From: Streptomyces mirabilis
GTDB lineage: Bacteria; Actinomycetota; Actinomycetes; Streptomycetales; Streptomycetaceae
DNA: 64,000 nt
Assembly: GCF_039503195.1 (NCBI RefSeq)
Contig: NZ_JBCJKP010000001.1
Span: 9,672,001-9,736,000 of the forward strand
Direction of reading: 5' to 3'
Below are positions 60,809 to 64,000 of this stretch, piece by piece. Below the pieces are notes generated by a model that saw only the letters and a list, made by a program, of their open reading frames with translations, made no database searches and was not told the origin of the DNA. Every line of letters starts with the position of its first letter. Position 1 is the stretch's first letter. Position numbers and translations under genes: made by a program.

Positions 60809-62098
60809 ATGACTCCCACCCCCCACCTCACCGAACTCGACGCCCGCGTGGAGCGCCCCGCCCCCTTCCAGCCCGTGGAACGTTCGCTTCTCCCACACGC
60901 CGGTACCGCGACGGTGGACATCGTCGTTCCGGTCTACAACGAGGAACGAGCACTGCCCGGCTGCCTGCGCACGCTCCACGCCCGCCTGTCCCAGGGCTTC
61001 CCCTTCCCCTGGCGGATCACCGTCGCCGACAACGCCAGCACCGACGAAACCCTCGCCACCGCCCGCCGCCTCGCGGACGAGCTGCCCGGCGTCGGCGTCG
61101 TCCACCTGAACCGCAAGGGGCGCGGACTCGCGCTGCGCACCGTCTGGGGCGCCAGCAACGCGGACATCGTGGCGTACATGGACGTGGACCTCTCCACCGG
61201 CCTCGACGGACTGCTTCCGCTGGTCGCGCCCCTGGCCAGCGGTCACTCGGACCTCGCGATCGGCTCCCGGCTGGCTTCCGGCGCACGCACGGTCCGCGGC
61301 CCGCGCCGCGAGTTCATCTCCCGCTGCTACAACGGCATCATCAGGCTCACCCATGGAGTCCGCTTCACCGACGCCCAGTGCGGATTCAAGGCGGCCCGCA
61401 CAGACGTGCTCCGGCCGCTGCTGGAAGTGACCCGCGACGACGCGTGGTTCTTCGACACCGAGCTGCTCCTGCTCGCCGAGCACAACAGACTGCGTATCCA
61501 CGAGGTCCCGGTCGACTGGGTCGAGGACGTCGACACCCGGGTGGATGTGGTGAGCACCGCCAGGGAAGACCTGCGGGGCCTGTGGCGCATGGCGCGGCTC
61601 AAGGCGTCTGGTGACGCCCGGGTCGAGGTGCGGACGCGCCCAGAGCCGGCCGCCGAACACCCCGACGCCGTCCTCGCACCCTCCACACGACGCGGTGTGC
61701 TGTCGTGGGAGGTCGGCTGTTTCCTCGCGATCGGTGTCGTCTCCACGGTCGGACAGGCCCTGCTGTACTGGCTGTTGCGCGGTTGGTGGTCTCCGGCCGT
61801 CGCCAACCTGATCTCGCTGTTCGGCCTCACCGTCCTCAATACCGAGGCGAACCGCCGCCTCACCTTCCGGTACTCCACCACCCCGCCCGCACGCGCGCAC
61901 CTCGGTGCCGGGGGGCTGTTCGTCCTCGGCTATCTGGTCACCTCCGCTGCGGTGCTGTGGTTCAAGTGGCTCGATCCCGGTGCCTCACCGGCCGCGGAGA
62001 CCGCGGTCCTCGCCACGGCGTCCGTCGCGGTCACCTGCGTGCGCTTCGCCGTGCTGCGGCTGGCCGTCTTCACCGCCCCCCGTAGCCGTACCCGTTGA
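60809..62098 (+). CDS. GT2 glycosyltransferase fused to GtrA membrane domain
   Basis: The 429-residue protein has a cytosolic GT2 domain (residues 45-280), DPM1-like, with VDIVVPVYNEERALPGCLRT, DNASTDET and the metal-binding MDVDLST. It is followed by a four-helix GtrA-type domain (about 310-425) with WEVGCFLAIGVVSTVGQALL and LFGLTVLNTEANRRLTFRY. Such fusions load a sugar onto polyprenyl phosphate and flip it for use outside. The ATG at 60809 follows GAGGAA. The PMT-type gene starts 17 bp after its stop, so the pair should be an operon, like YkcC/YkcB of Bacillus. Confidence 0.93.
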   Translation: MTPTPHLTELDARVERPAPFQPVERSLLPHAGTATVDIVVPVYNEERALPGCLRTLHARLSQGFPFPWRITVADNASTDETLATARRLADELPGVGVVHLNRKGRGLALRTVWGASNADIVAYMDVDLSTGLDGLLPLVAPLASGHSDLAIGSRLASGARTVRGPRREFISRCYNGIIRLTHGVRFTDAQCGFKAARTDVLRPLLEVTRDDAWFFDTELLLLAEHNRLRIHEVPVDWVEDVDTRVDVVSTAREDLRGLWRMARLKASGDARVEVRTRPEPAAEHPDAVLAPSTRRGVLSWEVGCFLAIGVVSTVGQALLYWLLRGWWSPAVANLISLFGLTVLNTEANRRLTFRYSTTPPARAHLGAGGLFVLGYLVTSAAVLWFKWLDPGASPAAETAVLATASVAVTCVRFAVLRLAVFTAPRSRTR

Positions 62099-62115
62099 TG
62101 AGAGCGAATCCCGAC

Positions 62116-64000
62116 ATGAGCAACTATGCGCACATCAGGCCCGCGCCGGCGGCATCGGCACACGACGGGAGGGGTACGAGTACGTCCGCCCGCTCGCTGC
62201 CCGCCTGGGCGGCACCCGCGGCGCTCGGAACCGTCCTCGTGCTCGCGGCCGTCCTGTACGGCTGGGCACTGGGCTCCCTGGGGTGGGGCAACAGCTACTA
62301 CTCGGCGGCCGTGAAGTCGATGGGGAAGAGCTGGACCAACTTCCTCTTCGGCTCCTTCGACCCGGCCGGCGTGATCACGGTCGACAAGCCCCCGGCCGCG
62401 CTGTGGCCGCAGGTGATCAGCAGCAAGATCTTCGGGATGCACGGCTGGGCGCTGATCCTGCCGCAGGTGTTCGAAGGTGTGGCCGGGGTGCTGGTGCTGC
62501 ACCGCACCGTGCGCCGCTGGGCGGGGGAGGGAGCGGCGCTGATCGCGGCTCTGGTGCTCACCCTGACGCCCATCACCGTGGCCATCAACCGGGACAACAA
62601 CCCGGACACGCTGCTGGTCCTGCTGCTGGTGTCGGCGGCGTACGCGCTCACCCGTGCGCTGCAGGCCGAGGGCCGGGCCGCGACCTGGTGGCTGTGCGCG
62701 AGCGGCTTCCTGATCGGGTGCGGATTCCTCACCAAAATGCTCGCCGCCTGGATGGTCATCCCCGCGTTCGCCGTCGCCTGGCTCGTGGGAGGAAGCGGCC
62801 CCTGGATACCGCGAGTGCGGCGTCTGCTGGGCGCGGGAGCCGTCCTGGCGGCGTCCTCCCTGTGGTGGGTCGCCATGGTCGCCCTGTGGCCGGGCGACCG
62901 CCCCTACATCGGCGGCAGCAAGGACGGCTCGGCCTGGGACCTCGTGATCGGCTACAACGGACTGGGGAGGGTCTTCGGCTCCAGCGACGGAACGCCCCAG
63001 ACGATGGGCGGATTCGCCGGGGGATTCGGCGGTCAGTCCGGTCTGGGCCGGCTGTTCGGCGCACAGGTGGGCGGTCAGATCAGCTGGCTGCTGCCGGTCT
63101 GCGCGCTGGCCCTGGTCGTCGCCGTCGCCGGGGCGGTACTGCGCCGACGCGGCGGACTGCCCGACTCCGCCGTACTGCCGACCTCCGGCTGGCTGCTGTG
63201 GGGAACCTGGCTGGTGGTCTGCGGGGCCGTGTTCTCGACCCAGAAGGGCATCTTCCACCCGTACTACACCACTCAGCTCGCCCCGGCGATCGCCGCCCTG
63301 TGCGGCGGACTGATGGCTGCCCTCGTCCGCATCCACCGCGCCGGCCTGCGCTGGGCGCCTCTGGTCGGCGTAGCCGCGGTCGTGGTGAGCGTCGCCTGGG
63401 CCGTGGCGCTGGTTCGCCGTGAGCCCGACTGGAACGGCTGGCTGGTGTGGCCCGTGCTGCTGGTCGGTTGCGCCGCGGTCGTCCTGCTGGTGCTGTCACG
63501 TCGCCGTGGCCGTCTGCTGACGGTTGCCGGTTGCGTCGCGGTCGCATCGGTTCTGCTGGCGCCGGGAGCCTGGGCGGTGACCGTGCCCGGCTCGACCAAC
63601 ACGGGGGGCTCCAACCCGACGGCAGGTCCACTGACGTTCGGATTCGGCGGAGGCGGTGGCATGCCCCGGCAGGGTCCGAACGGTGGAGACCTTCCCTCGG
63701 GCATGCCGTCCGGGATGCCGTCGAACATGCCGGGCTTCCCCGGCGGTGACGCCTCTTCGGGACAGACTGGTGAGCCCCCGACCGGCGGAGTGTCTTCCAG
63801 CATGCCCACAGGGGGAGCAAGCGGTATGCCCGGTGCACCCGGGGAAACGGGCTCGAACCCCCGCGGCACACCCTCGTTCCCGGGCGTCGGCTCGGGAGGG
63901 ACCCCTGGTGGGCGCGGCGGCTTCGGTAGTGGGGAGCTCACCGCCGACCAGCGCAAGATCGTCCAGTACGCCGTCGAGCACGCACCCGACGCACGCATCA
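62116..64000 (+). CDS. PMT-type (GT39) glycosyltransferase, 3' end outside window
   Basis: At least 628 residues are read, with no stop in the window. About ten to twelve membrane helices follow the start, with WGNSYYSAAVKSMGKSWTNF, then the ITVDKPPAALW motif of the PMT_2 family and TPITVAINRDNNPDTLL. After about residue 490 comes a Gly/Pro/Met/Ser-rich extracytoplasmic stretch (MPSGMPSNMPGFPGG), then a folded piece (ELTADQRKIVQYAVE). It would transfer sugar from the lipid carrier made by the GT2-GtrA protein to a surface acceptor. The ATG at 62116 is used. Confidence 0.9.
   Translation, partial: MSNYAHIRPAPAASAHDGRGTSTSARSLPAWAAPAALGTVLVLAAVLYGWALGSLGWGNSYYSAAVKSMGKSWTNFLFGSFDPAGVITVDKPPAALWPQVISSKIFGMHGWALILPQVFEGVAGVLVLHRTVRRWAGEGAALIAALVLTLTPITVAINRDNNPDTLLVLLLVSAAYALTRALQAEGRAATWWLCASGFLIGCGFLTKMLAAWMVIPAFAVAWLVGGSGPWIPRVRRLLGAGAVLAASSLWWVAMVALWPGDRPYIGGSKDGSAWDLVIGYNGLGRVFGSSDGTPQTMGGFAGGFGGQSGLGRLFGAQVGGQISWLLPVCALALVVAVAGAVLRRRGGLPDSAVLPTSGWLLWGTWLVVCGAVFSTQKGIFHPYYTTQLAPAIAALCGGLMAALVRIHRAGLRWAPLVGVAAVVVSVAWAVALVRREPDWNGWLVWPVLLVGCAAVVLLVLSRRRGRLLTVAGCVAVASVLLAPGAWAVTVPGSTNTGGSNPTAGPLTFGFGGGGGMPRQGPNGGDLPSGMPSGMPSNMPGFPGGDASSGQTGEPPTGGVSSSMPTGGASGMPGAPGETGSNPRGTPSFPGVGSGGTPGGRGGFGSGELTADQRKIVQYAVEHAPDARI

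Noticed and set aside
1..64000. tRNA or rRNA genes
   Set aside because: No cloverleaf-like stretch with GTTCRANNC T-arm and matching acceptor was recognised by eye; a covariance search would be decisive.

Overview
The window is GC-rich actinobacterial DNA, almost certainly from a Streptomyces chromosome. The base composition, the GTG and TTG starts, a complete SapB-type (ramCSAB/ramR) morphogen cluster, a DUF5302 protein and the many broken transposases all fit, and the transposase load suggests an accessory arm region. I could run no database search, so family names rest on motifs and remembered family patterns.

Layout. 1-4.7 kb is a mobile-DNA scrapyard: IS4 transposase end, a toxin/immunity-like pair, a tyrosine-recombinase tail and an IS5-type element with a frameshift. 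5.2-6.7 kb holds a cold-shock protein and a fatty-acid desaturase, preceded by a hexanucleotide tandem repeat. 7.1-10 kb has a DUF2182/DUF1326 pair, an IS5 relic and an LAxTG surface protein. 10.3-16.1 kb mixes relics (an IstB::IS30 fusion, a flavin monooxygenase, IS630, IS110) with a small secreted protein and an aldo/keto reductase.

16.2-23.3 kb is the best-preserved system: a class III lanthionine synthetase (ramC), a 38-residue precursor (ramS), two ABC half-transporters (ramA, ramB) and a convergent response regulator (ramR). Together they would make and export a SapB-like surfactant peptide for aerial growth. 24-27.3 kb has an APC permease and a decayed TnpB element with a head-to-head ribbon-helix-helix gene. 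27.4-31.3 kb has a TetR gene facing a secreted protein built on three 19-residue repeats, and a MarR/hydrolase pair with visible operators.

31.7-40.9 kb holds DUF5302, an SRAP protein, a TetR-AKR-DUF998-reductase cassette flanked by direct repeats, relics of an NHEJ locus (ligase and Ku), a Rho-N-like small protein and a STAS-ANTAR regulator. 41.2-49.3 kb is a fructan-utilisation locus: LacI repressor, FrcBCA-like ABC importer, PfkB kinase and secreted GH32 levanase, tied together by paired operators with identical 16-bp spacing. The levanase would cut fructan outside the cell, the importer take up fructose, and the kinase phosphorylate it.

49.3-64 kb has a small monooxygenase, IS1380 fragments, a secreted S53 peptidase, a LuxR-type regulator, a broken S8 protease missing its catalytic Asp/His region, further IS relics and a rhamnosidase tail. 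It ends with a GT2-GtrA plus PMT-type glycosyltransferase pair that runs off the window.
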